A DNA stretch of 64,000 nucleotides from Salinisphaera sp040361255. GTDB taxonomy: Bacteria; Pseudomonadota; Gammaproteobacteria; Nevskiales; Salinisphaeraceae. The stretch covers positions 1 through 64,000 of the forward strand of contig NZ_APNG01000004.1 in assembly GCF_040361255.1 (NCBI RefSeq), in the 5' to 3' direction. A program made the position numbers and the translations under genes. Of this stretch, positions 36,480-46,200 are shown piece by piece. The notes beneath the pieces were generated by a model that was not told where the DNA came from, made no database searches, and saw nothing but the letters and a program-made list of their open reading frames with translations. How positions within the stretch are numbered: position 1 is the stretch's first letter; every line of letters begins with the position of its first letter.

Positions 36480-38228
36480 ATGAGCGATAAAGAACTTTCC
36501 CCGGTCGAACACATCAAGATTGCCAGCAACTATCTGCGTGGCACGATCGCCGACGGCCTGGCCGACGAACTCACCGGGTCGATCGCCGAGGACGACACCC
36601 AGCTGACCAAGTTCTACGGTTTCTATCAGCAGGACGATCGCGATCTGCGCTCCGAGCGCAAGGCCTCCAAGCTGGAGCCGCACTACCAGTTCATGCTGCG
36701 TCTGCGTCTGCCGGCCGGTGTGGTCACCGGTGAACAATGGCTCAAGATCGATGAACTGGCCCATCGCTACGCCAACGGCACGCTGCGCCTGACCACGCGC
36801 CAGACGTTCCAGTACCACGGCGTGCTCAAAAAACACCTGCGCCCGTTGCTTCAGGATGCCTACCAGGTGGGCGTGGACGCACGCGGTGCCTGTGGTGATG
36901 TCAACCGCAACGTCATGGCCTCGGCCAACCCGGATCTATCGGCCTTGCATCGTGAAGTGCACGACTGGTCGGTGAAGATTTCCGAGCATCTGGCCTGGAA
37001 ATCGCGCGCCTACGAAGAAATCTTTCTCCAACAGCCGCCACAGGGCGAAGACCACGAACCGATCTATGGCAAGACCTATCTGCCGCGCAAGTTCAAGATC
37101 GCCATCGCCATTCCGCCGGAAAACGATGTCGATGTCTTCGCCAACGATATCGGCCTGATCGCGATCACGGAAAACGACCAGTTGCTTGGCTTCAATATCG
37201 CCATCGGCGGCGGCATGGGCTCGACCCATGGCGACGAAGCGACCTATCCGCGTCTGGGTAGCGTGATCGGCTTCGCCACCCCCGAGAACACGCTCGAGGT
37301 GGTCGAGGAACTGGTCAAGATTCAGCGCGACCACGGCGATCGCTCCAACCGCAAGCATGCGCGTTTCAAGTACACCATCGACGACCACGGCCTGGGCTGG
37401 ATTCACGAACAGCTCGACGAACGTGCGGGTATCAAGCTCAAGCCGGCGCGTGAATACCAGTTCGCCCGCAATGGCGATCCGCTGGGTTGGGCCGAGGGCG
37501 ACAACGGCAACTGGCATCTGACCCTGTTCATCGAAAACGGCCGCATCGCGGATTTCGATGCCAACGGCACGGCGCATTATGGCCAGTATCACGGCCCGGC
37601 CAACTACAAGCTGATGACCGGCCTGCGTGAACTGGCCAAGATCCATACCGGCGAGTTCCGTCTGACCGGCAATCACAACGTGATCGTCGCCAACGTCAAA
37701 CCCGAGGAAAAGGCGGCCATCGAGGAACTGGTCGCGCATTACGGCCTCGACGACGGCCGCAAGTATTCCACGCTGCGTCATTCCGCCATGGCCTGTGTCG
37801 CGTTTCCGACCTGCGCGCTGGCCATGGCCGAATCCGAACGCTATCTGCCGACACTGGTCACCAAGATCGAGAAGATCGTCGAGGATGCCGGCGTGACCGA
37901 TCAGCCGATCGTCATTCGCATGACCGGCTGCCCGAATGGCTGCGCGCGGCCGTTTCTCGGCGAGATCGGTTTCGTTGGCAAGGCCCCCGGCAAATACAAC
38001 CTCTATCTCGGCGCCGGTCATGACGGTGCCCGCCTGAACAAGCTCTATCGCGAGAATATCGGCGAGGAAGAAATCCTGGCCGAGCTTACGCCGATCATCG
38101 AACAATATGCCGCCGAGCGCGAAGCTGGCGAACCGTTCGGGGATTTCGTCATTCGGGCCGGTATTATTGCCGAAACCACCGAAGGACGATTCTTCCATGA
38201 AAACGTCGGCTCCCCCGAAGCGGCCTGA
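36480..38228 (+). CDS. cysI: Sulfite reductase [NADPH] hemoprotein, beta subunit
   Basis: Reduces sulfite to sulfide with six electrons at a siroheme coupled to a [4Fe-4S] cluster. It has 582 residues. Cluster/siroheme cysteines are C439 and C445 (CVAFPTC) and C484 and C488 (TGCPNGC). Ferrite-reductase half-domain motifs TLRLTTRQTFQYHGV and NIAIGGGMGSTHGD are intact. It partners with CysJ; no cysH is in the window. Confidence 0.97.
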   Translation: MSDKELSPVEHIKIASNYLRGTIADGLADELTGSIAEDDTQLTKFYGFYQQDDRDLRSERKASKLEPHYQFMLRLRLPAGVVTGEQWLKIDELAHRYANGTLRLTTRQTFQYHGVLKKHLRPLLQDAYQVGVDARGACGDVNRNVMASANPDLSALHREVHDWSVKISEHLAWKSRAYEEIFLQQPPQGEDHEPIYGKTYLPRKFKIAIAIPPENDVDVFANDIGLIAITENDQLLGFNIAIGGGMGSTHGDEATYPRLGSVIGFATPENTLEVVEELVKIQRDHGDRSNRKHARFKYTIDDHGLGWIHEQLDERAGIKLKPAREYQFARNGDPLGWAEGDNGNWHLTLFIENGRIADFDANGTAHYGQYHGPANYKLMTGLRELAKIHTGEFRLTGNHNVIVANVKPEEKAAIEELVAHYGLDDGRKYSTLRHSAMACVAFPTCALAMAESERYLPTLVTKIEKIVEDAGVTDQPIVIRMTGCPNGCARPFLGEIGFVGKAPGKYNLYLGAGHDGARLNKLYRENIGEEEILAELTPIIEQYAAEREAGEPFGDFVIRAGIIAETTEGRFFHENVGSPEAA

Positions 38229-38775
38229 TCGCAATCGCTGGCGCGGCGCGGGCCGATGGCTCGCGCCCGCGCTGTTCCTACTGTTCTGTGCGCCGCCTCT
38301 GCTGGCTCAGGGCGGCACATCAGCGACGACGCGTGCCGACTCGGCCGGCAGCCCGGCCGCGCAACAGGACAAGGAAGATGTCATCCGTGAGCTGATCGCG
38401 CTCACCGATGCCGAACAGCTGGAGGCGATATTCTCGCGCCAGTTCATCGATCGCGTGGCCAATGCCGTGGCGCTGTTTCGCCCGGATATGGACCCGGCCA
38501 CCATGCGTGTGATTCGCCAGGAAGCCACGTCGGTGATCCGCGAACGTATCGAATCCGGCGATGCGCTGTATTCGGTGCTGTATCCGGTCTACGAAAAACA
38601 CTTCAATATCTTCGAGCTCAACCAGCTGGTCGAGTTCTACCAGTCGCCGGTGGGCCAGAAGCTGGTACGTGTTTCCCCCGAATTGCTGACCGAAACGCTC
38701 GCCCTGGGGCGCGAATGGGGCCTGTCGCTGGTGCCCGAGATCATGGAACGCGTGCAGGCGCGTTTGGCGCAGTAG
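38197..38775 (+). CDS. DUF2059 family exported protein
   Basis: A 192-residue protein with a signal peptide (helix about 21-37, ending LLAQG) and a C-terminal DUF2059 domain (about 95-185, with PVYEKHFNIFELNQLVEFYQSPVGQK). Function unknown; the domain is found in periplasmic proteins. ATG 38197 has AAGGA 10 bp upstream and overlaps the end of cysI by 32 bp, so the gene may ride on the cysJI transcript although a link to sulfur metabolism is not evident. Confidence 0.82.
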   Translation: MKTSAPPKRPDRNRWRGAGRWLAPALFLLFCAPPLLAQGGTSATTRADSAGSPAAQQDKEDVIRELIALTDAEQLEAIFSRQFIDRVANAVALFRPDMDPATMRVIRQEATSVIRERIESGDALYSVLYPVYEKHFNIFELNQLVEFYQSPVGQKLVRVSPELLTETLALGREWGLSLVPEIMERVQARLAQ

Positions 38776-38794
38776 CACGCCGGCGGGTACGAAC

Positions 38795-39751
38795 TCAGAT
38801 CAACTGGCTGGCGACAAGCGCACGGCGTACCGATTCACGTTCATGCGCCGAGAGTGGTTGTAGTGGGGCCGGCATCACGGGCGCGGCGCGTTCGATCAGT
38901 CGAATGGCCTCATGCGCGACGCGATAGCTCGCGTAGTCTCGGCAGACATCCCACAGTGGTTGCATGCGTGCATGACACGAGCGCGCGCTGGCATAATCCG
39001 CCTGCTCGATTGCCTGCATGATTTGGTGGAATGCGCCGGGGAAAACGCCCGCCATGACCGAATACCAGGCCCTCGCGCCGGCGACTAACGCGTTCAAGGC
39101 CAGCTCATCGCCGCTGTAACCGATCTGCAGGCGATCACCGATATGGTTGGCAAGGGCCTCGTGCCTGGCCGCGGCATCATGCGGCGGCGCAGGTTGCTTC
39201 AGTGCTGCGATATGCGGATGTTCGGCGAGCTGTGAGAGCAGGCTTTCGCTGAAGTCGAAGCCGGTAGTACCGGGATTGTTGTATATACAGATCGGGCGAC
39301 CGACGCCATCGGCGACCGCTACGAACAGGCGCTCGACCTCGACTTCGCGCAGCGGAATATACGAAACCGGGGCCAGCAACAGACCGTCTGCGCCAAGCGC
39401 GCATGCCTTTTGTGCGTGATGTTGCACATCGGCCTGGGTCAGCGCGCCGACCCCGGCGATGACGGGGATGCGTCCCTTCGCCTGCGCCACGGCCGTTTCG
39501 ATGACACGCCCGCGTTGTGCGGCATCCAGATAGGCGTAGGATCCAGTGCTGCCCAATACCCCGATGCCATCGACGCCTGCCTGAAGCAGCGGCTCGAGAA
39601 TTGCAGCGAATGCGTCGGTATCAACCCGACCGGCATTATCGAGCGGCGTGATGGGGAACGCGATCAGACCTCGCAAGACCCGTGTAGCGCGACCGGTAGC
39701 ATCTTGATCTGGCGTATTCAGGCGCCCGGTTCGGTTCATGTGCTCAGGCAT
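38795..39751 (-). CDS. DapA/NAL-family aldolase
   Basis: A 318-residue TIM-barrel protein of the dihydrodipicolinate synthase / N-acetylneuraminate lyase family. The Schiff-base lysine is in IAALKQPA (about 185), the conserved tyrosine in IYNNPGTTG (about 156) and the phosphate/carboxylate loop is LGSTGSYAYLD instead of the usual GTTGE. The substrate is unknown and DapA itself is unlikely given these differences. The start at 39751 overlaps the repressor gene; a second ATG at 39739 would not. Downstream of a DesT-like repressor, it may be under the same control. Confidence 0.82.
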   Translation of the reverse strand: MPEHMNRTGRLNTPDQDATGRATRVLRGLIAFPITPLDNAGRVDTDAFAAILEPLLQAGVDGIGVLGSTGSYAYLDAAQRGRVIETAVAQAKGRIPVIAGVGALTQADVQHHAQKACALGADGLLLAPVSYIPLREVEVERLFVAVADGVGRPICIYNNPGTTGFDFSESLLSQLAEHPHIAALKQPAPPHDAAARHEALANHIGDRLQIGYSGDELALNALVAGARAWYSVMAGVFPGAFHQIMQAIEQADYASARSCHARMQPLWDVCRDYASYRVAHEAIRLIERAAPVMPAPLQPLSAHERESVRRALVASQLI

Positions 39752-40433
39752 GCGAACGCTCAGTCCGGCTGCTTTCCCAGCGCCCGACGCCCATGAAGAT
39801 CAGGCGCAGCTGTTTTTCGGCGCGCAGCATCAGCGCATCGTCTTCGGCGTTGTCGGGGTCGACATCGAGAATACGCTCGGACAGGGTGATTACGGTATTC
39901 ACCACCAGATCCGCGATCGTGCGCAGATCGTCCTGCGAGATATGCGAAAACTCGTCAAAGCGCGCGAAGTCCGCGGCCAGGGCATTGGTCAGCAGCACGA
40001 TCTCGTTGTGAATAGCTTCGCGCATGGCTACGGTGCCGGCAAAGCGTTCCTTGACCACGAACTGAAACAGCAGCCGGTTGTCGCGTACGTAGTGGGCGAA
40101 CAGCTCCACCGAATAGCGCACCAGACCCTTGAGCGGCATGGACGACAGCGCCGCATCATTGAGGATATGACGCAGCGAGCGAAACGTATCCTCGATCAGG
40201 GTCAGGCCCAGCGCGTCGAGATCCTCGAAGTGACGATAGAACGCGGTGGGCACCACACCGGCCTGACGCGCGATGCGGCGCAGCGAGATCGCCGAGAAAT
40301 TCGCCTCGGTGGCGACCAGTTCCAGTGCCGCCTGCATGAGCGCCTCGCGCGCTTCGCCGCGGCGCGGCGCGCTGCGCTGGCGCGCCGCCGGTTTTTTCGC
40401 ATCGCGGCTCATGGCTGTCGGCGGTACGGACAT
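39744..40433 (-). CDS. TetR-family repressor, DesT/FabR type
   Basis: A 229-residue TetR protein. The helix-turn-helix is at about 48-69 (ISLRRIARQAGVVPTAFYRHF), nearly the sequence found in FabR and DesT, which sense the balance of saturated and unsaturated acyl-CoA/ACP. The C-terminal ligand domain is of the same length. It is divergent from a reductase/desaturase pair with the same composition as the Pseudomonas DesT-controlled genes. An internal ATG at 40412 is an alternative start. Assignment to DesT or FabR is inferred from sequence and neighbours. Confidence 0.87.
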   Translation of the reverse strand: MSVPPTAMSRDAKKPAARQRSAPRRGEAREALMQAALELVATEANFSAISLRRIARQAGVVPTAFYRHFEDLDALGLTLIEDTFRSLRHILNDAALSSMPLKGLVRYSVELFAHYVRDNRLLFQFVVKERFAGTVAMREAIHNEIVLLTNALAADFARFDEFSHISQDDLRTIADLVVNTVITLSERILDVDPDNAEDDALMLRAEKQLRLIFMGVGRWESSRTERSHA

Positions 40434-40528
40434 AAAAGCGTCATCGGCATGGATAGCGACCTTAGCCGCTTGTGAGGCGATTGAAAACAGGGCACGGCGA
40501 TCGCGGGCGTGAGATCGATAAATCGCTT

Positions 40529-40544
40529 GTGAACAAGTGTTGAC
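40529..40544. promoter_or_regulatory. Candidate DesT-like operator 1
   Basis: Imperfect palindrome GTGAACAAGTGTTGAC. Its right end overlaps the putative -35 TTGACT (40540-40545) of the reductase/desaturase promoter. It matches operator 2 in 12 of 16 bases. Confidence 0.6.
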
Positions 40545-40567
40545 TTACGCCCTGCGATCGCCATAAA
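40540..40567 (+). promoter_or_regulatory. Putative sigma-70 promoter of the desaturase operon
   Basis: TTGACT (-35), 16-bp spacer, CATAAA (-10). The two candidate repressor palindromes overlap the -35 and follow the -10, a layout suited to repression. The spacer and -10 are near, not at, consensus. Confidence 0.5.
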
Positions 40568-40583
40568 GTGTACACGTGTTCAC
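40568..40583. promoter_or_regulatory. Candidate DesT-like operator 2
   Basis: Palindrome GTGTACACGTGTTCAC with a perfect inner ACACGTGT, placed immediately after the putative -10 and 18 bp before the reductase start. FabR/DesT regulators bind palindromes of this general form. Confidence 0.65.
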
Positions 40584-40601
40584 ATTCACGAGGAAGCGTC
40601 G

Positions 40602-41663
40602 ATGAACCCGGTGATGAAGAAAGTTCTCGGTAGTTCCGTCGTCAGCGCGCTGACCAGCCCGCTGTCGGTCGACGACTATCTGGCCCTCATCGACGGCCGT
40701 CTGTCGCTCACCGAACCGCGCGGGCGCGTCACGCATGCCGTGCGCCAGACGCCGGACAGCGTGACCCTGGTGATCGAGCCGAACGACAACTGGCGCGGGC
40801 ATCGCCCCGGCCAGCATGTGCTGCTCGGCGTAGATCTCGATGGCGTGCGTCATAGTCGCTGTTTCTCGGTGGCCAGCGCGCCGGGCGAAAAGATGCTCGA
40901 GATTACGGTCAAGCGCAACGGCGACGGCCGCGTGAGCAACTATCTGGTGGATCATGCCACACGTGGCCAACTGGTCTATCTGAGCCCGGCCGAAGGCGAA
41001 TTCTATGCGCAGTCGCGCGCGCCGCAGCAGGCCTTGTTGTTGAGCGCGGGCAGTGGCATTACCCCGGTGATGGGCGTGTTGCGGCACTGGATTGCCCGTG
41101 GCGAACTGCACGACGTGGTGTTCGTTCACTACGCCCGTACGCGCGCCGACATGATCTACGCCGAGGAGCTCGAAGCCCTGGCCGCGCGTCATGCCGGTCT
41201 GCGGGTGGAAAGCGTATTTACCGCTGATGGCGGCCAGCGTCTCGACGACGCCTCGCTCCAGAACATGGTGCCCGATCTGGCCGCGCGCGAAACCTGGATG
41301 TGTGGCCCAGCCGGTTTCATGGATGCCGCCGAGCCTTTGATCACCGCGCGTAGCGATGCGCCGCTGCATCGCGAGCATTTTGCGGCCACCCGCCGCGATG
41401 CCGCCCAGGGCGAGGGCGCAGTGCAGTTTCTCAAAAGCGACGTCGCGGCCTCGGGGGAAAGCGGTTCGTTGCTGGAAGTCGCCGAAGGCGCCGGACTCAA
41501 GCCCAACTACGGCTGTCGCATGGGCATCTGCCATGCCTGCAAGTGCCGGGTGGCCGAAGGCAGCGTGCGCGACCTGCGCACCAACCGCGTACGCCAGGTC
41601 CGCGATACCGATATCCAACTCTGTATCCACGCCGCCGCCGGCGACGTGGCTGTCGAACTGTAG
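40602..41663 (+). CDS. Flavodoxin/ferredoxin reductase-like protein, desaturase electron donor
   Basis: A 353-residue NAD(P)H oxidoreductase of the type that feeds membrane desaturases. An FAD-binding barrel (RCFSVASAPGE, about 86-96) and NAD(P) domain (LLSAGSGITPVMGVL, WMCGPAGFMDAA) are followed by a plant-type [2Fe-2S] ferredoxin domain with C305, C310, C313 (YGCRMGICHACKC) and C341. It is preceded by the operator pair and followed 66 bp later by the desaturase, so it is the likely redox partner. Confidence 0.9.
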   Translation: MNPVMKKVLGSSVVSALTSPLSVDDYLALIDGRLSLTEPRGRVTHAVRQTPDSVTLVIEPNDNWRGHRPGQHVLLGVDLDGVRHSRCFSVASAPGEKMLEITVKRNGDGRVSNYLVDHATRGQLVYLSPAEGEFYAQSRAPQQALLLSAGSGITPVMGVLRHWIARGELHDVVFVHYARTRADMIYAEELEALAARHAGLRVESVFTADGGQRLDDASLQNMVPDLAARETWMCGPAGFMDAAEPLITARSDAPLHREHFAATRRDAAQGEGAVQFLKSDVAASGESGSLLEVAEGAGLKPNYGCRMGICHACKCRVAEGSVRDLRTNRVRQVRDTDIQLCIHAAAGDVAVEL

Positions 41664-41729
41664 AACGCGGTTCGATCTGTTTTTAAAAGCTTCTCACGAT
41701 CGACGCATAGCGCGTCATGGAGTAGAAAC

Positions 41730-42848
41730 ATGGGTAAACCGACACATCTGAGCAAAGCCGATATCGAAGCCTTCGGGCGCGAAATCGATGCCGTTCGCGA
41801 TGAGGTCATGAACGACCTCGGCGAGCGTGATGCAAGCTATATCCGCAACATCCTCAAGACCCAGCGCTATAGCGAGGTTGCCGGCCGCGCGTTGTTGATG
41901 GCCGGGTTGCTGCCGCCGGCCTGGGTGGCCGGTGTCGGCCTGCTGTCGTTGTCCAAGATCCTGGAAAACATGGAGATCGGGCATAACGTCATGCATGGCC
42001 AGTGGGACTGGATGAACGATCCGGCCATCGATTCGGCCACCTACGACTGGGACAACACCTGCCCGGCGCATCAGTGGAAGCATTCCCACAACTACATGCA
42101 CCACACCTTCACCAATATCGTCGATCTGGATCGCGATGTGGGCTACGGCATTCTGCGCATGAGCGAAGACCAGCCCTGGCGTGTGGCGCACCTGGCGCAG
42201 CCGCTCACGGCCGCGACGCTGGCGACCTTCTTCCAGTGGGGCGTGGCCCTGCACGATCTGGAAGTCGAGCGTCTGGGCAAGGACAAGACCTTCAAGGAGG
42301 CCGCGCTTCAGCTGCGCGAGATCTGGGGCAAGGCTCGCAAGCAGGTGCTCAAGGACTATCTGCTGTTCCCGGCCCTGGCGGGACCGATGTTTGCGCCGGT
42401 ACTGGCGGGTAATATCACCGCCAATCTCAACCGCAACCTGTGGTCGTTCCTGATCATCTTCTGCGGGCATTTCACCGATGAGGTGGAAATGTTCGATGTC
42501 GAGGAAACGCGCGACGAAACGCGCGGGCAATGGTATCTGCGCCAGCTGCTGGGCTCGTCGAATCTGACCGGCAGCGTGCCGTTTCATATCCTCACCGGCC
42601 ATCTGAGCTATCAGATCGAACACCATCTGTTCCCGGACATGCCGTCGCATCGCTATCGCGAAGTCGCGCCCAAGATCCAGGAGATCTGCCAGCGCTACGG
42701 CCTGAACTACAACACCGGGCCGTTGACCAAGCAGTTCGGAGGCGTGGTCAAGCGCATTCTGCGCATGTCGTTGCCCCATCGGCGTAAACGCAATACGCTG
42801 GAGCCCAAGACATCCGCGGATGCGCCGGCCTATGCTCAAGCTGCTTGA
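41730..42848 (+). CDS. Membrane fatty acid desaturase
   Basis: A 372-residue di-iron desaturase acting on acyl chains, probably at delta-9 of acyl-CoA or phospholipid. The three histidine boxes are complete: HNVMH (85-89), HSHNYMHH (118-125) and the C-terminal IEHHLFP (H298, H299). Two to four membrane helices lie between them. GGAG ribosome site upstream. It works with the preceding reductase to raise membrane unsaturation, under the divergent DesT-like repressor. Confidence 0.92.
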   Translation: MGKPTHLSKADIEAFGREIDAVRDEVMNDLGERDASYIRNILKTQRYSEVAGRALLMAGLLPPAWVAGVGLLSLSKILENMEIGHNVMHGQWDWMNDPAIDSATYDWDNTCPAHQWKHSHNYMHHTFTNIVDLDRDVGYGILRMSEDQPWRVAHLAQPLTAATLATFFQWGVALHDLEVERLGKDKTFKEAALQLREIWGKARKQVLKDYLLFPALAGPMFAPVLAGNITANLNRNLWSFLIIFCGHFTDEVEMFDVEETRDETRGQWYLRQLLGSSNLTGSVPFHILTGHLSYQIEHHLFPDMPSHRYREVAPKIQEICQRYGLNYNTGPLTKQFGGVVKRILRMSLPHRRKRNTLEPKTSADAPAYAQAA

Positions 42849-43176
42849 AACCCTCAAGGACTCGGCCGAGTCGACCTTCGACTCGGCCGCGTCGCGTGTC
42901 GAGAACGTGCATCGGCTGATCAGTGGCTATGTCGGTGGGCAGACACGCCGCCTGCGCGGCGCACGCCGGCCGCAAGCCGACCCGCGCGATGGACAGTCGC
43001 CGCGTAGCAGCCAGCCGCGTGACGCGAGCATCTACGATGTCATTCGCGGCGTGAATCGCGAAATCGGGGAGTTCGGCACCGACGTGTTCGAAATCATCGA
43101 CGATGCCCGTACGCGTCGGGCGATCGAAAAACGGGGTGCTACCAAGCCGGGCGAGGATAGCGAGCGCGATTCGTAG
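42832..43176 (+). CDS. Hypothetical protein after the desaturase
   Basis: About 114 residues (MLKLLETLKDSAEST at the start), overlapping the desaturase end by 17 bp; an ATG at 42820 would add four residues. No clear domain. The sequence has an amphipathic N-terminal helix, a basic Arg/Pro/Gln-rich middle (about 44-68) and an acidic helix ending EDSERDS. It could be a soluble lipid-surface protein, but this is a guess from charge pattern. The overlap with the desaturase makes it part of that operon. Confidence 0.6.
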   Translation: MLKLLETLKDSAESTFDSAASRVENVHRLISGYVGGQTRRLRGARRPQADPRDGQSPRSSQPRDASIYDVIRGVNREIGEFGTDVFEIIDDARTRRAIEKRGATKPGEDSERDS

Positions 43177-43288
43177 CGCGCGCATACACCTGCGCTCGAC
43201 AATACGTTTGCGAGTACAACGTTCGGTTCGCCGTGCCGGTCGCGAACGCGTAAAATCGCCCCGCGAACGATAGCCGAGCGAGGGCCGA

Positions 43289-46200
43289 ATGGCGGTACCG
43301 GTGTTGACACGTCGATGTATGGCCCAGCGGCTCGGTCGGGTAGTGCTGGGTTGTTTGATCGTGTGTCTGGTACTGCTGCAGCCCGCGCTGGCCCAAGTCG
43401 CGGGTGAGCAGAAAGGCCTCGAAGAACGTATCGCCGATCTGCGTAGCCGGGCCGAGGCCGTGCCGGCGCGCGAGAATATGGATTCGGCGTTGCGCGATCA
43501 GATCGTGGAAACGTATCAGCGCGCGATCTCGTCGCTGGAAACCGCGCGTAACGCCCGCCAGGACACCGCCGAAATACGCCGCCAGGCCGAGCAGGCGCCG
43601 GAGCGTATTCGTGAACTCAAGGACGAGTTGCAACAGATCGACGCGCCACCTTCGAGTCAGGCGCTCAGCGATCTGCCCGCGAGTACGCTCTCGAGCCGTG
43701 TCGAGGCCACCAGTTCGCGTATTGCCGATAATCAGGCCCGTCTGGCCGATCTGCGTGACCAGCTCAACCGTATCGCCCAACGGCCGGATGCAGCGCGCGC
43801 AGCCCTGGCCGATGCCCGCGAGTCGTTGCGATCGTTGGATAGCGACAGCAGCGCCATCGAGCGCGATCAGCCGAGTCTGCTGCTGGAAGCCAGAAACGCC
43901 GCGCTGGCTGCCCGGCGCGAAGCCCTGACCGCCGAAATCGAGCGCCTGCAGCAGGAACTCAGCAGTCAGGATGCGCGCCAGCGTGCACTTGAGGCGCAGC
44001 GTGCGCTCGCCGAAGCGCGCCAGGCCTACGACACGGAGCTGCTGGAGTCGTTGCAGCTGGCCTTGGGCCAACGTCAGAACCAGAGCGCGATCGAGCTACG
44101 CAAGGCCAGCGAGCAAAAACTCAGTGAATTGCGCACGGCTGCCGAGCCGATCAGCGATACCGCCCAGCGCAATGTGGAGTTGGCCGACCAGCTCACCCAT
44201 ATTACCGCCCAGACCGAGTCACTGGCCTCCGAACAGGTGCGCCAGCACAAGCGTGTCGATGATATTCAGCGGCGGCTGAGCCTGGTTCAGCGCCAGCTCG
44301 AGATTGGCGGTTCCTCGGTCGCGCTGGGGGATGTGCTGCGTGCCCAGCGTCGTGATCTGGCCCGACCGGGCCTGTTGTCGACCGGGGGCGACCACGCGGC
44401 CGATACGAGCCAGCCGGAAATCGCCTCCGCCGAGTTGCAGCGCTTCCAGTTGCAGCAGCAACGCGCCGATCTCGAGGATATCGACCGCCGTGTCGCCGAA
44501 ATCGCGGCCGACAATCCGGACCTCGACGAGGGCCAGAAGACGTCGCTCGAAGCGCTGCTCAGGCATCGCCGCGATATTCTCGATCTGCTGATCAGTGCCG
44601 AGGGCCGTTATATCGAGATCGGTCGCGATCTGCGCCGGCTGTCCTCGGAATACGGCCAGACCGTCGATTCCTTCAATCGCCTGCTCGACGAACGCCTGTT
44701 CTGGCTGCCGTCCTTTGCGCCCATGGGGCTGGGCTGGTTCGCCGAGGTCGGACAGGACCTGCCCTGGGCATTCAACTGGTCGTCGTGGACGCGGGCGCTC
44801 GAACGTCTGGTCGACGGCGTGCAGGCACGCCCGTTCGTGGCCGCCGCCGGCCTGGCGCTGATCGTGGCCCTGTTGCTGTTGCGCCGCCCGTTGCGCTCGC
44901 GCCTGCGCCGTCTGGCCGAGCCGGTGGGCAAGGTCCAGCACGATACCTTCTGGGTCACCCTGCGCGCGGCGCTTGCGACCGTGCTGCTGTTCATCCCGCC
45001 GGTGGCCGCGTTGTTGCTGGCCGGTTATCTGGTGCGTACCCCGGCCGATTCCGACGTGTTTACCACGGCGGTGTCGGCGGTGTTCGTCCAGGTGGCGATT
45101 CTGGTGCTCTTCCTCGAGCCGTTTGCCCAGGTATGTCGCAAGTACGGCCTCGCCGAAAGCCATTTCCAGTGGCCGGAAGAGGCGCGCCACGGCCTGTATC
45201 GCATGCTGCGCTGGTTGCTGGCGATGTTGTTCATCCCAACCATGCTGGTCACCTTCACCGAAGCGTTCGACGACGACAGCAAGCGCGAAACGATCGGCCG
45301 CGGCGCCTTCATGGCGAGTTCTTTGATGATCGCGGCGTTTTCCTGGCGACTGCTGCATCCGACCCGCGGCGAACTCGCCGGTGTCGTCAACCCGGAGGCG
45401 GGTTCGGCCTGGCGGCTGGGGTATTTATGGCTGCCGGTGGCGGTGGGCGTGCCGTTGCTGTTGTTTGGTCTGGCCGGCATGGGCTATTACTACACCGCCT
45501 TGCAGCTGCAGAGCCGGTTCTTCTACTCGGCGGGGCTGCTGGGCGGCGGCTTCGTACTCTATTCGCTGATCGTACGCTGGTTGACGGTCGCCGAGCGCCG
45601 GCTCGCGCTCACGCGCGCCTTGCGCCGACGCGAGGAAGCCCGCGAGGCGCGTGCGACCCGCGATGCCGCCGCTGCCGCCGGTGAGAGTACGCCGGAAAAT
45701 CTGGATACGTTGGAGATCGATCTCGTTCAGATCAGCGAACAGACTCGCGGTCTGATCAAGGTGGTGATCGCGCTGATTTCGCTGGCCGGGCTGTGGTTGA
45801 TCTGGTCGGATACCTTGCCGGCGCTCCAGCTGCTGGACAACATCACCCTCTGGCAGTATGCCAGCGAGGTCGACGGGCGCACCCAGTTGACCCAGGTCAC
45901 CCTTGGGGCCTTGCTGCTGGCACTGACTCTGGGTGTGGTTACGGCCCTGGCCGGACGCAACCTGCCGGGCTTTCTGGAAATTACCGTGCTGCGGCGGTTT
46001 TCCATGGATGCCGGCAGTCGCTATGCGATGGCGACCCTGTTTCAGTATGCGATCGTGATCATGGGCATGCTGGGCGCGGTTGCGTTGATCGGCTTTCGCT
46101 GGTCGTCGATTCAGTGGCTGGTCGCGGCCGTTGGTGTGGGCCTGGGTTTCGGCTTGCAGGAGATCTTCGCCAATTTCGTCTCCGGTATCGTCATTCTCTT

